Assembly: GCA_032252755.1 (NCBI GenBank)
Contig: JAVUPY010000093.1
Span: forward strand, 62,001 to 126,000
Length of the DNA: 64,000 nucleotides
DNA from: Terriglobia bacterium
Lineage (GTDB): Bacteria > Acidobacteriota > Terriglobia > Terriglobales > Acidobacteriaceae
Direction of reading: 5' to 3'
Shown: piece after piece, positions 8,728 through 16,355 of the stretch
How positions within the stretch are numbered: position 1 is the first letter of the stretch
Layout of the letters: each line of letters starts with the position of its first letter
Notes under the pieces: generated by a model
Databases searched by the model: none
What the model was told of the DNA's origin: nothing
What the model saw: the letters and a program-made list of their open reading frames with translations, nothing else
Made by a program: the position numbers and the translations under genes

Positions 8728-9876
8728 TCAGCTCTCAACGCCCTTCCAAATCGCGGATTCTGAGATTCTTGTGTCGGCTTGCAGCTTCCTGTACAACTCA
8801 GATTGGCCGCTCGTTCCCGGCTTAAAGCGATCTGGAGTAAAGTCATCGCTTTCAAGCTTGACTCGGTCAAATATGGCTTTGAATTCGGCTGTAGGAATGA
8901 CCATATCGCGAGCCACGGTGAGATATGCTAGAGGCAAAAACCTCATCAAAGCTCTGTAACCCGTTGTACGATTTAGGACGATTCCAGTCCTCTTCAGCTC
9001 CCACGCTTCTGGCCAGCGTTGAGCGACTGCAGTGAAGTAGTTCCACATAACACGAGCAATCTCGGCATCTCGCTCCTGTACGAACAAATTGCGGAAGATC
9101 AGTTTCTTCACCCGCACAGCATCTGGCGGTATTTCAGGTAGGGTCTTACCTCTCTTGAGCAGGTCGCGATCTTCCATAGCTGTGATGTCATTGCTTGTGA
9201 TGTATCGAATTAGTGGTTGAATGAACGCCGCCTGCGTGAGGCTCTCATTCGGGTGACCTGTGGCTGTGCCCAATATCATGATCCGCCTGAAAAAGGGGCT
9301 CCCTTCACGAGTATTGAGAAGTCGAGCAATGTTATGGCAGGTCTTTTGTGGGCTTCGTGTCTCCGCAAATTCATAAAGGTCGAACACAAGGGACTTACTG
9401 ACCGGTGTCTGTTTCAGATTGATCGTCGCGAAGAGTAACGCTTGATCCTCCATATCCATATCAACAAACATTGTGACGTTAAGTTGAAATGTCGGACCCT
9501 CGTATGCGACTAATCCTTGAATGCGGTGTTGACCGTCGATGATTTTGGCCACATTCCCGTCATTCCTAATCCTCATCACATGGGTTCGTTCGTCATACTC
9601 CGCGTCATCAGCATTTATCGCGATGATTATTCCGGTTGGGAACGAAGCATCCACACTGTTGACATATTTTTGGAGTTCCTCAACACGCTTGTTGGAAAGT
9701 GGACGTTGTATCCCGGAAATTATCTCGATGTCCCGTTCGCCCTTCTCTATTCGTCTCCGATCCGCGAAGGAGATCCTCACGAGATCATGGCAATCGATTG
9801 CACCAATGTAGAACTTGCCGATTGGCTGCACCAATTCAATGCATGAAACGGTAATCCACTGCTCCGTCGGAGTCAT
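8728..9876 (-). CDS. DGQHR-domain protein (DndB/DpdB-like)
   Basis: A 382-aa protein with the DGQHR signature at residues 114-118 (AKIIDGQHRIQGL) and the second family block FATINLKQTPVSKSL. This ParB/sulfiredoxin-like fold occurs in DndB, the regulator of DNA phosphorothioation, and in DpdB of the 7-deazaguanine DNA modification system. No dnd or dpd partners are in the island, so this is an orphan. Instead its start overlaps the stop of a four-helix membrane protein by 4 bp (ATGA, 9873-9876), so the two form a translationally coupled pair. A defence or DNA-sensing role is inferred from family and island context. Confidence 0.85.
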   Translation of the reverse strand: MTPTEQWITVSCIELVQPIGKFYIGAIDCHDLVRISFADRRRIEKGERDIEIISGIQRPLSNKRVEELQKYVNSVDASFPTGIIIAINADDAEYDERTHVMRIRNDGNVAKIIDGQHRIQGLVAYEGPTFQLNVTMFVDMDMEDQALLFATINLKQTPVSKSLVFDLYEFAETRSPQKTCHNIARLLNTREGSPFFRRIMILGTATGHPNESLTQAAFIQPLIRYITSNDITAMEDRDLLKRGKTLPEIPPDAVRVKKLIFRNLFVQERDAEIARVMWNYFTAVAQRWPEAWELKRTGIVLNRTTGYRALMRFLPLAYLTVARDMVIPTAEFKAIFDRVKLESDDFTPDRFKPGTSGQSELYRKLQADTRISESAIWKGVES

Positions 9877-10421
9877 TGAGGATTCTCTAAACTGTCGAAG
9901 TCATCCGACAGCTTCTTTTCCTTTTGCTTAGCTATACCCCTGACATTTGGGCTTATCCGCTGCTGATCAAGCAAAAAGACCAGAAACGAAAAAAACAGAC
10001 TGAACGTCAACAATCCCAAAGAAAATCGCACGATGAACTCGTTGTTGACCGTGGCTGGCAAGCTTAGGAGATTCGCTGTCTTGATTGCCGCGTATAGTGC
10101 AATGGAACTCATCAGTGTCAAAATCGCGAAAAGGGCGAACATCTCGCGATGAACAAAAGGGAATGTTTCTGTGTCTTTGGAAATTAACCTCGTGGAAGCA
10201 GCAATCAAAGTTGCGGCGTAGATTACAAATTCGCCGTGGACCACAAAGTCATGCCAGTCGAAAGACTTGGTGGAAAGCCCCCAGACCAGCAGCAATCCAA
10301 TGATCACGGGCAGAAAACCACATCCAACTGTGTATGCAAGCCACTTGCCGGAATTTCGCCAGTTCTCACGACTGCAGGTTCGTATAGCGGAAAAGAGATT
10401 CACTGGATTAACCGGTGCCAT
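9873..10421 (-). CDS. Four-helix membrane protein coupled to the DGQHR gene
   Basis: A 182-aa integral membrane protein of unknown family. Four hydrophobic helices are visible: WLAYTVGCGFLPVIIGLLLV, VIYAATLIAASTRLI, EMFALFAILTLMSSIALYAA and FSLGLLTFSLFFSFLVFLL. A charged C-terminal tail (KQKEKKLSDDFDSLENPQ) follows. The ATG at 10421 is preferred to a TTG at 10463, which lacks a ribosome binding site. It is first in a two-gene unit, with a 4-bp overlap to the DGQHR gene. The arrangement resembles a sensor/effector pair, but no known effector domain is identifiable. Confidence 0.75.
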   Translation of the reverse strand: MAPVNPVNLFSAIRTCSRENWRNSGKWLAYTVGCGFLPVIIGLLLVWGLSTKSFDWHDFVVHGEFVIYAATLIAASTRLISKDTETFPFVHREMFALFAILTLMSSIALYAAIKTANLLSLPATVNNEFIVRFSLGLLTFSLFFSFLVFLLDQQRISPNVRGIAKQKEKKLSDDFDSLENPQ

Positions 10422-10739
10422 AATCTGAGTGCCGTCCTGAAGCTGCCGATACTTTAAGGACAATGAGTTCTGCTCTTGGTCCTAGCTGCTGGGATTTAAG
10501 GGGGAGCGAATTGCCAGCCGCCGCCCCTATCGATTCCGCCCGAAGGCTAAAACCCTTATAGTATCCGCTCAGCGCCATACAGGCGAGCTTTTCCCTGCTC
10601 GTGTTGCAGAAGTGCTATTCATTCCTAAATTGCCCCGGGCTCTCGTAGATCACTGTTATCAGATAGCTTAATCGCACCACATCCGCAATTCGCGTTTACA
10701 ATTCAGAATTTCGCGAAGTACACTGGGCCTGTAACCATC

Positions 10740-11534
10740 ATGTTGGAGAGGCTCAGGGAACGCGGGTTTGAAGTACAGTGCGAATCGCACGCGGCGGCGA
10801 TTCTGGACCGAGATTTCCCAGCCGCTCTCACTGATATTGAACAAGCATTGCTCAACTTCGAGGTGCCCATCACCGAGATCATTGGCTCCGGCGGAGGTGA
10901 GACAAAGGGAACCCAGCGACTCCGTCGCGCTCTTACTGACTTGGGTTGGCCATACCGCAGCTACGAAATCAGAAAGACTATCAATGATGTGCCGAGGGAA
11001 TCGGTTTCCCACGAAGTCGATCATGTGAAAGCATTTACGGGTGAATGGGAAGGCACAAAAGAAATTGCCCTTGAAATCGAGTGGAACAACAAAGATCCGT
11101 TCTTTGATCGCGACTTGGAGAACTTTAAGCGACTGCACGCGGAAGGGGCAATCAGCCTTGGCGTTGTAATCACACGCGGAACATCTCTGCAACGGGGGAT
11201 GCGTGACATCGTACTCCGTTATGCACAGGACCGGCATATAGATACATTCGAGGATTTGGCTCGCATGGGGTTGGGACTTACGGCACCGCAACGAGCGGAT
11301 GTCGAGCGTAGGTTCAGACGCACCGAAGATTTTCCTGCGTCGTGGGCGAGTGTCTTTGTTGCTAGTAAATTCGGCGAAGCAACAACGCATTGGAGAAAAC
11401 TGATGGACAGAGTCAGTCGTGGCGTTGGTAGTCCCTGTCCATTACTGTTGATCGGTTTCCCCGCTCAAATCGTGACCTTCCGCGAAGCTGAACCCGCCGA
11501 TGACGAAGCTGCCCCTATTGACGAGATTTTATGA
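10740..11534 (+). CDS. BglII/BstYI-like type II restriction endonuclease
   Basis: A 264-aa endonuclease of the BglII-like branch of the PD-(D/E)XK fold. The family-diagnostic segment IALEIEWNNKDPFFDRDL supplies Glu112 and Glu114, with an upstream acidic residue at about Asp94. The block GGGETKGTQRLRRAL is also typical. Length is complete for the family. The ATG at 10740 lacks a visible Shine-Dalgarno, and the frame is open further upstream, so the start is provisional. It is transcribed away from the MTase/DGQHR block; the MT-A70 methyltransferase is the probable partner. Expression may be timed by the XRE regulator at 12235. Confidence 0.87.
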   Translation: MLERLRERGFEVQCESHAAAILDRDFPAALTDIEQALLNFEVPITEIIGSGGGETKGTQRLRRALTDLGWPYRSYEIRKTINDVPRESVSHEVDHVKAFTGEWEGTKEIALEIEWNNKDPFFDRDLENFKRLHAEGAISLGVVITRGTSLQRGMRDIVLRYAQDRHIDTFEDLARMGLGLTAPQRADVERRFRRTEDFPASWASVFVASKFGEATTHWRKLMDRVSRGVGSPCPLLLIGFPAQIVTFREAEPADDEAAPIDEIL

Positions 11535-11662
11535 ACCCACTGAGTCTTCCTACTTATGTACTGTCGGGCTCCAGGTCACCCCTTAACCAGCATTTGTCAA
11601 TTATGGAAATTGATTGCAGCAGCGCGCTTCCCGCAGTGTTGAAAGGGTAAGTGCAACAAGCG

Positions 11663-12154
11663 TTATTTCACTTCATTACGGCACGATGTCTTGTAGTGCT
11701 CTTCAAACCAACCAGCCTCATGCCTGAGTGAGCCGTCCCCATCTCTTTCAAATGTGGTCCAACTTGCAGATTCAGCCGGATTGCCATCAAGATCGAGGGT
11801 CAAGACAGAGTAGAAACGGGTGTAACCAGCATACCCACCGAAGCGGTTCTTGGAGTTGACTTCACCACAGAGGGTGTAACTGCCCACCATGTCCTCGCCT
11901 GTGTCGCAAGCGTGCGTGATCACCGCACGGAAGAGTTCGACGTTTCTGAACTGCGCGGAGTCCGGGTCTACCAATTCTCGTTTTACCCGTTCTTTCATGT
12001 AGACATCGCCGTTTTGGCCAAGCTTTTCGGCTGCTTCTACCAACTGTTGGCAGGCACTCTTCTCGTGCACTGATCCAACCTTCGGCGACTTACAACCAAC
12101 CAAAGTGAAGGTGGTTGCAAATACCATGAATATGACGTAATTAGTACGATTCAT
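11663..12154 (-). CDS. Small lipoprotein
   Basis: A 163-aa predicted lipoprotein: hydrophobic leader MNRTNYVIFMVFATTFTLVG followed by Cys21 (lipobox LVGC). The start is firm, with AGGAGG 6 bp upstream. The mature part contains LVDPDSAQFRNV and CGEVNSKNRFGGYAGYTRF, a pattern I have seen in uncharacterised phage- and element-borne lipoproteins. A surface-exclusion or envelope role is possible but only inferred from its presence on a mobile island. Confidence 0.7.
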   Translation of the reverse strand: MNRTNYVIFMVFATTFTLVGCKSPKVGSVHEKSACQQLVEAAEKLGQNGDVYMKERVKRELVDPDSAQFRNVELFRAVITHACDTGEDMVGSYTLCGEVNSKNRFGGYAGYTRFYSVLTLDLDGNPAESASWTTFERDGDGSLRHEAGWFEEHYKTSCRNEVK

Positions 12155-12234
12155 CTATCCTCCTACGTCTGAATTCAAGCGTTTGTCGTCTTTGGCCGAT
12201 TTATCGGCGAAAGACTACACTCCATTATTGTGGC

Positions 12235-12453
12235 GTGTCCACGCCAAATATCACGATGCGGTTTGGAATCCGCTTGCGGCACCTTCGCAGGAAAAACGGC
12301 TGGACTCAAGTAGTCATGGCGGACACAGTGGGTATTGATCGCAGCTACATCTCGGACATGGAGTGCGGGAAGAAGAACGTTTGCTTGCCGACACTCGAGA
12401 TCATTGCGCAAGCATTTGGGATGACGATCGCACAGCTTCTGAAGGGTTTGTAA
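12235..12453 (+). CDS. Small XRE-family regulator (controller-like)
   Basis: A 72-aa protein that is almost entirely a Cro/CI helix-turn-helix: LRHLRRKNGWTQVVMADTVG, then RSYISDMECGKKNVCLPTLE and IIAQAFGMTIAQLL. Size and sequence style match controller (C) proteins of restriction-modification systems. It starts at GTG 12235 or ATG 12256; no strong ribosome binding site separates the two. It lies divergent from the lipoprotein gene, sharing an 80-bp promoter region, and 700 bp beyond the restriction enzyme. Control of the R-M genes is plausible but not demonstrated. Confidence 0.78.
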   Translation: MSTPNITMRFGIRLRHLRRKNGWTQVVMADTVGIDRSYISDMECGKKNVCLPTLEIIAQAFGMTIAQLLKGL

Positions 12454-12507
12454 GTTGTAGTCACACAATCGAGCAATCAATAATCTTTCAGCCCCCTCTT
12501 TCGATTT

Positions 12508-13113
12508 TTAGAAGATCGTCATAAGAGCACTCGCCGTCGCCCGTGAAGCCTGCTGGTCTGTTGTGGTTACGTAACGCATCGTGCTGTTTATGCTTTTGTG
12601 CCCGAGTTGCCGCTGAACCAGTGCCAGGTTTGTATTGGCGGCTACCAAGTGACTGGCCAAGCTGTGTTTCGCAACGTGGGGATGTCGTTTCTCTGGTGGT
12701 AAGCCCGCTGCTTCTGCAACCGAACGGAAAATCCTGAAAAACTGGCTCCGGTCAAGCCGTCCGCCTTTCTGACTTAGAAATAGATAGTCAGACCCGTCAT
12801 TCGGGCGTTCTCTCAGCCATTCCCGGAGTGCCCGGTGCTCATTCAACAGCGGCTCTCCTCGGTGCTCCGCGATAGCCTGAGTTGTGCGAAGCGAGCCTTT
12901 TAACCTTTGGATAACGATGTCACCGTTTCTGAGATCGACATCGGCCAACCGCAGATTGCAGACCTCCGATGCGCGAAGCCCGTGTTTATACGCAACCAAA
13001 CACATAGCCCATTCCCGCGTTCGCTTCGCCTTTGCCGCTCGCAGAAGTGCTAAGACCTCAGCGGGTTCAAGATGGATCATCGAGTGGTTCCGACCTGTTC
13101 GGGACTCTGTCAT
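12508..13113 (-). CDS. Catalytic-domain-only tyrosine recombinase
   Basis: A 201-aa recombinase lacking the N-terminal core-binding domain, similar in size to FimB/FimE invertases. Arg47 (YKHGLRASE), Lys72, His146, His172 (LGHKS) and Tyr181 (MRYVT) are present. The position of the second catalytic Arg in the HxxR box is Lys149 (PHVAKHS), a substitution that occurs in some integrase-like families. It could invert a promoter, resolve multimers, or be the relic integrase of an element nested in the island. It follows the SWIM-domain gene on the same strand after a 123-bp gap. Confidence 0.85.
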   Translation of the reverse strand: MTESRTGRNHSMIHLEPAEVLALLRAAKAKRTREWAMCLVAYKHGLRASEVCNLRLADVDLRNGDIVIQRLKGSLRTTQAIAEHRGEPLLNEHRALREWLRERPNDGSDYLFLSQKGGRLDRSQFFRIFRSVAEAAGLPPEKRHPHVAKHSLASHLVAANTNLALVQRQLGHKSINSTMRYVTTTDQQASRATASALMTIF

Positions 13114-13236
13114 TTGATTCCTCCGTGAAATGCAACTTTATGTAGTGGGGCCATCAGCCTATGTGCTCCCTTAATTCTTTTGGTTGGAACTTTCCAGAAT
13201 CGAGGAATGCACCAGAATGGATAGTTTGTTGTATTT

Positions 13237-14382
13237 TCATCGGCTTTTCTCTTCAGTTGCAACCGTTTCGATTACTAGCCCATCGCGGCACCAAAACTCG
13301 GGGCGCCATTCGTCATTTGGATCAACCCTGCCGTAAAATTCAAACGCCTTGCATACGGCGTACATGTGGTGCCACATGCCCGCGAAGCGGACGTCGTCGC
13401 CTGCGCTGTGAAAACCATCCACACACCAGCGCGGGATCGGCTCAGGGTTTTTCCATCTCTCGTTCGCATCATCTAGCATTTGGGCAACCTCATTCGCCGT
13501 AACTGGCTCGATCGCATCGGCCACAGGAGTTACGCCGCCTGCCATTAACCATGCTGCTTGACAGAGGAAATTGTTGTCGCCGGATAGCGCCGACTTTGAT
13601 CGGAGGTGAATGTGTGCTAAGGCTTCGGCCAGTGGATGTCGATACTTTTTCGCCAACCCCAAAATCGCTTCCGCCTGCTTCGTGCTTCCCATTCGTGCAT
13701 CTGAGAGACCCATCACACCGGCCAAGGCAGTCGTCTTTTTCTTTTCTTCAAGACCTCGCTCAATGAGCTTGATCATGTTTTCAGGAGTACGTGGCAGTGC
13801 CGAGTATGCGAGTTCGCGTTGCCCGATCATGCCGGAGTAAATGTAATCGGGGCCGCCTGTTGACGGGTCCCACCAGCAAGGAACTTTGCAGATTCGGACT
13901 GCTTCAGTGGCGAGGTCAGCAACAGAAGTTTCTCCTCGCCTGCAGAGCACCCGAAAGTTGTCAGATACAGCTTCCATGACCGCAATGGAGTGCCCGTCTT
14001 CCGCCGATCCGATTAGCAGTCGTCTCGCCGTTCGGAACCGAAATTCCCGTTCGGTGAACTTGTCGAGATAGACGAGCCAGTAGACTGCATCCTCGTTGCG
14101 ACGAAGCCGAAGCGACTTCACAAGGGCGCTGAGTGCCTGCGAAAAAGTCGGATGGCTACTAGGACGAAAGGCACGCACGCGATAAAGGCCGACTGCGCCC
14201 AGATGCTGGCAATTGCCACGTCCGTCGGAAAACTCCGCGCAATCACAGGTCCTGTCCGCTAGAGAGATGGTGTTCCATTCATCTCCGCTAAACGCCTTCA
14301 GGCGCAGGATGGTGCTCGATTGACGACTTCTTCCTCCGGATGGTGCAAATGGCAAGCGCTGTTGTAGCGGGCTGTAGAGCAT
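13237..14382 (-). CDS. SWIM zinc finger joined to RarA/MgsA-like C-terminal domain
   Basis: A 381-aa protein with an unusual domain pair. Residues 46-60 form a SWIM-type zinc finger, CxC(x9)CxH (Cys46, Cys48, Cys58, His60). Residues about 80-150 resemble the C-terminal clamp-loader-lid region of RarA/MgsA, with LRRNEDAVYWLVYLDKF and ARRLLIGSAEDGHSIAVMEA closely following the RarA pattern of YWLARML and ARRLVRFASEDIG. The AAA+ ATPase that normally precedes this region is missing. The C-terminal 170 residues are Trp-rich and unassigned. It is likely nucleic-acid binding, perhaps sensing replication forks. It lies 56 bp downstream of a DUF3800 gene, on the same strand. Confidence 0.72.
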   Translation of the reverse strand: MLYSPLQQRLPFAPSGGRSRQSSTILRLKAFSGDEWNTISLADRTCDCAEFSDGRGNCQHLGAVGLYRVRAFRPSSHPTFSQALSALVKSLRLRRNEDAVYWLVYLDKFTEREFRFRTARRLLIGSAEDGHSIAVMEAVSDNFRVLCRRGETSVADLATEAVRICKVPCWWDPSTGGPDYIYSGMIGQRELAYSALPRTPENMIKLIERGLEEKKKTTALAGVMGLSDARMGSTKQAEAILGLAKKYRHPLAEALAHIHLRSKSALSGDNNFLCQAAWLMAGGVTPVADAIEPVTANEVAQMLDDANERWKNPEPIPRWCVDGFHSAGDDVRFAGMWHHMYAVCKAFEFYGRVDPNDEWRPEFWCRDGLVIETVATEEKSR

Positions 14383-14438
14383 GTAATTGTCCCTTGGGGA
14401 ACCTATGCTTCAAGAAACTTTTCGATGTCAAAGGAAAT

Positions 14439-15329
14439 TTACTTTTGCTGCGGAATGTTTTTGGCTGGAGCCTTGTCTGCCTCGTGTTGAGGTTCGTAAT
14501 TCCAGAAGTTCAGTGGATGAGATTGTTTTCGTGTGCGGAGTCCGCGACTACTACGGAACGATATAGGCATCCTGTGTTTCTTCATGATTCCTTCAAGCTC
14601 ATACAGCACAGTGCATTTCTCGGACTCGCCACCAGTGAACTTTTCCTTCGCTCGGTAAAGGTGCTCTTGTCCTGTGTTCTCGTCAAACCATTCTCGGTAA
14701 CGATCAAAGCGTTCTCGTGAGAATACAGCCATCCCGACGAAAAGATCAGCCACTTGGATTAGGGGATATTCATGCGAGCAGCACGGTTGCAGTTGCAGAA
14801 TAGAAAACTCGCGCTGAAACATGACCTTGAAGGACTCAGGGTTACGCAACATCCGAGAAGACATGCTCGCCCGATACAAGTATTCGTCCAGCCCGTTCCA
14901 GTTCACCGAATCCTGCTCGTCCGGATAAAGCCGCCAACATGCGCCCACCGGCCATTTTGTGCGTAGGACGTTGCGAAAGAGGTGATAGTACATGCGATGG
15001 AAGTTGGCCTGATCATCACGGCTCCTGACGTTGTGCCGCGAGTCCTTGGTGTCCCACGTCAACGCATCAATCCGAATAGTCCCGAGCCTACGTACGACCC
15101 ACTCGATTATTCTGACCGCAGCAAACCTGTCGCGCGCTGTTCGCAGTTTGCTCCACTTGAATTCGGTCACGCCGCTCTCGGCCAACAGGTTGGAGACCTC
15201 ATGCTGAGCAGGCATAAGATGCTCTGCTGGAAGCGTAATGATCCCTAATCCCCGAAAACGCCCAATGTTCTGCTGGCTCTCATCGGAGAACGCTAAGTGC
15301 GTTGGTGTCGGTATCGCCACGATCTGCAT
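14439..15329 (-). CDS. DUF3800 protein (RNase H-like fold)
   Basis: A 296-aa member of DUF3800. It shows the family's N-terminal acidic pair in LAFSDES (Asp16-Glu17), a middle IDALTWDTKD strand and the late LIQVADLFVG motif that supplies another acidic residue, as expected for a two-metal RNase H-like centre. DUF3800 proteins are common on mobile elements and in defence islands, but their activity is poorly defined. It is the first gene of a probable operon with the SWIM/MgsA-like protein. The basic C-terminal tail (residues 255-296) may bind nucleic acid. Confidence 0.78.
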   Translation of the reverse strand: MQIVAIPTPTHLAFSDESQQNIGRFRGLGIITLPAEHLMPAQHEVSNLLAESGVTEFKWSKLRTARDRFAAVRIIEWVVRRLGTIRIDALTWDTKDSRHNVRSRDDQANFHRMYYHLFRNVLRTKWPVGACWRLYPDEQDSVNWNGLDEYLYRASMSSRMLRNPESFKVMFQREFSILQLQPCCSHEYPLIQVADLFVGMAVFSRERFDRYREWFDENTGQEHLYRAKEKFTGGESEKCTVLYELEGIMKKHRMPISFRSSRGLRTRKQSHPLNFWNYEPQHEADKAPAKNIPQQK

Positions 15330-15515
15330 GGTACAGCGCGATCCTCAGTAAGGCACTGAATTCCTTCATGCGCGTTTCAGTCCGGAGTTCGGGAACGAAA
15401 GTCTCTTTGAATCGAACTTGTCATCACGATCCAATGTGAAGGATTTGGAAATTGATTGCACCGCTTGACAAACCCCGCCCTTGTGCGAAGCTACTGTGCC
15501 GGGGAGAGATTCTGC

Positions 15516-16034
15516 ATGAGTCGAACTGCGAACTTTTCACGTACCCTCTGTGACACGCTGAATGGTAGCGGCACCGCATACAAATGGAGGATCGGAACGC
15601 CTCCTTATCCCTGCGACAATAAGGAATGCGTGGACGTAATCGGCGAGAACCGAGACAGGATCGTTCTGATCGAAGTGGAGCTGCGTAGAACCGCCCCGGT
15701 CACAAACATCGTAAAGATTTGGAAATGGCTGGCTGAGAAAAATCTCTATCTCGGCAAGTACGTTCTCGTCGTGCAGACGTTCTCCGCGTACTATGACGGC
15801 CAGCCATCCTTTCAACGTGACAACGCGATCTTCCTCGGCGAAGAGATGCAGCTCATTCTTGGCGAAAGCCGAGTGAGATACCTTCCCGTCAACTTCCCGT
15901 ACTCGCCATACAAAAAGCGCGTCACCTCATCCGTTACGGAGGGAGGCGGCGCGATGCGCCGTGCGGCCCGTGAGCTTGCCACAACCCTTGCTTCGGCGGT
16001 TGATCGACCCCGCATCTTGACGGCTGCGACCTAA
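15516..16034 (+). CDS. Putative PD-(D/E)XK-like protein
   Basis: A 172-aa protein of unknown family. ATG 15516 follows GGGGAGAG at good spacing; earlier codons are not supported. The segment VDVIGENRDRIVLIEVELRR places Asp40 and Glu53-x-Glu55 in the order expected of a restriction-endonuclease-like core (acidic residue, strand, E-x-E/K). The rest is a mixed alpha/beta region ending in an Ala/Arg-rich tail. It is divergent from the DUF3800 gene. A nuclease role is an inference from a short motif and defence-type context, so it stays tentative. Confidence 0.5.
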   Translation: MSRTANFSRTLCDTLNGSGTAYKWRIGTPPYPCDNKECVDVIGENRDRIVLIEVELRRTAPVTNIVKIWKWLAEKNLYLGKYVLVVQTFSAYYDGQPSFQRDNAIFLGEEMQLILGESRVRYLPVNFPYSPYKKRVTSSVTEGGGAMRRAARELATTLASAVDRPRILTAAT

Positions 16035-16100
16035 GAGGAGTCGGCAGTCCATTTCCGACAGTCAAGAAGGCAATGGCTTCTGTTATCGAGTGGACTCGAT

Positions 16101-16355
16101 ATGAGAGCTAGTGAAAAAGATGTCGATAGAGTATTGGGATAGAGCCGTAGAAGCTTCATTGGTGCTGCTGGGACGGGTTATAAGGTCTTGGCCGCCCATA
16201 GTTGGTGGGATGAGTTGAGACATTACAGGTCAATCTACAGAGTTATCCGACAAGAATTTCCGGGGATTGAGGAACTGCGACACCGCTTCTTTTGGCAATT
16301 GATTGCGCGAATTGACAAATTCACTGCAAAGGTTGACCCTCTACAATTCCGCTGA
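16101..16355 (+). pseudogene. Short ORF interrupted by an amber codon
   Basis: From ATG 16101 the frame reads MRASEKDVDRVLG, hits TAG at 16140-16142, then continues without another stop for 70 codons with protein-like composition (AAHSWWDELRHYRSIYRVIR, then EFPGIEELRHRFFWQLIARI). It ends at TGA 16353-16355, overlapping the 3' end of the convergent gene by 15 bp. Either a degraded gene or a shorter one using an internal TTG start. No family recognised. Confidence 0.4.

Noticed and set aside
10668-11390. A long minus-strand frame opposite the BglII-like endonuclease gene
   Set aside because: It is antisense to a gene with diagnostic catalytic motifs and has no domain of its own.
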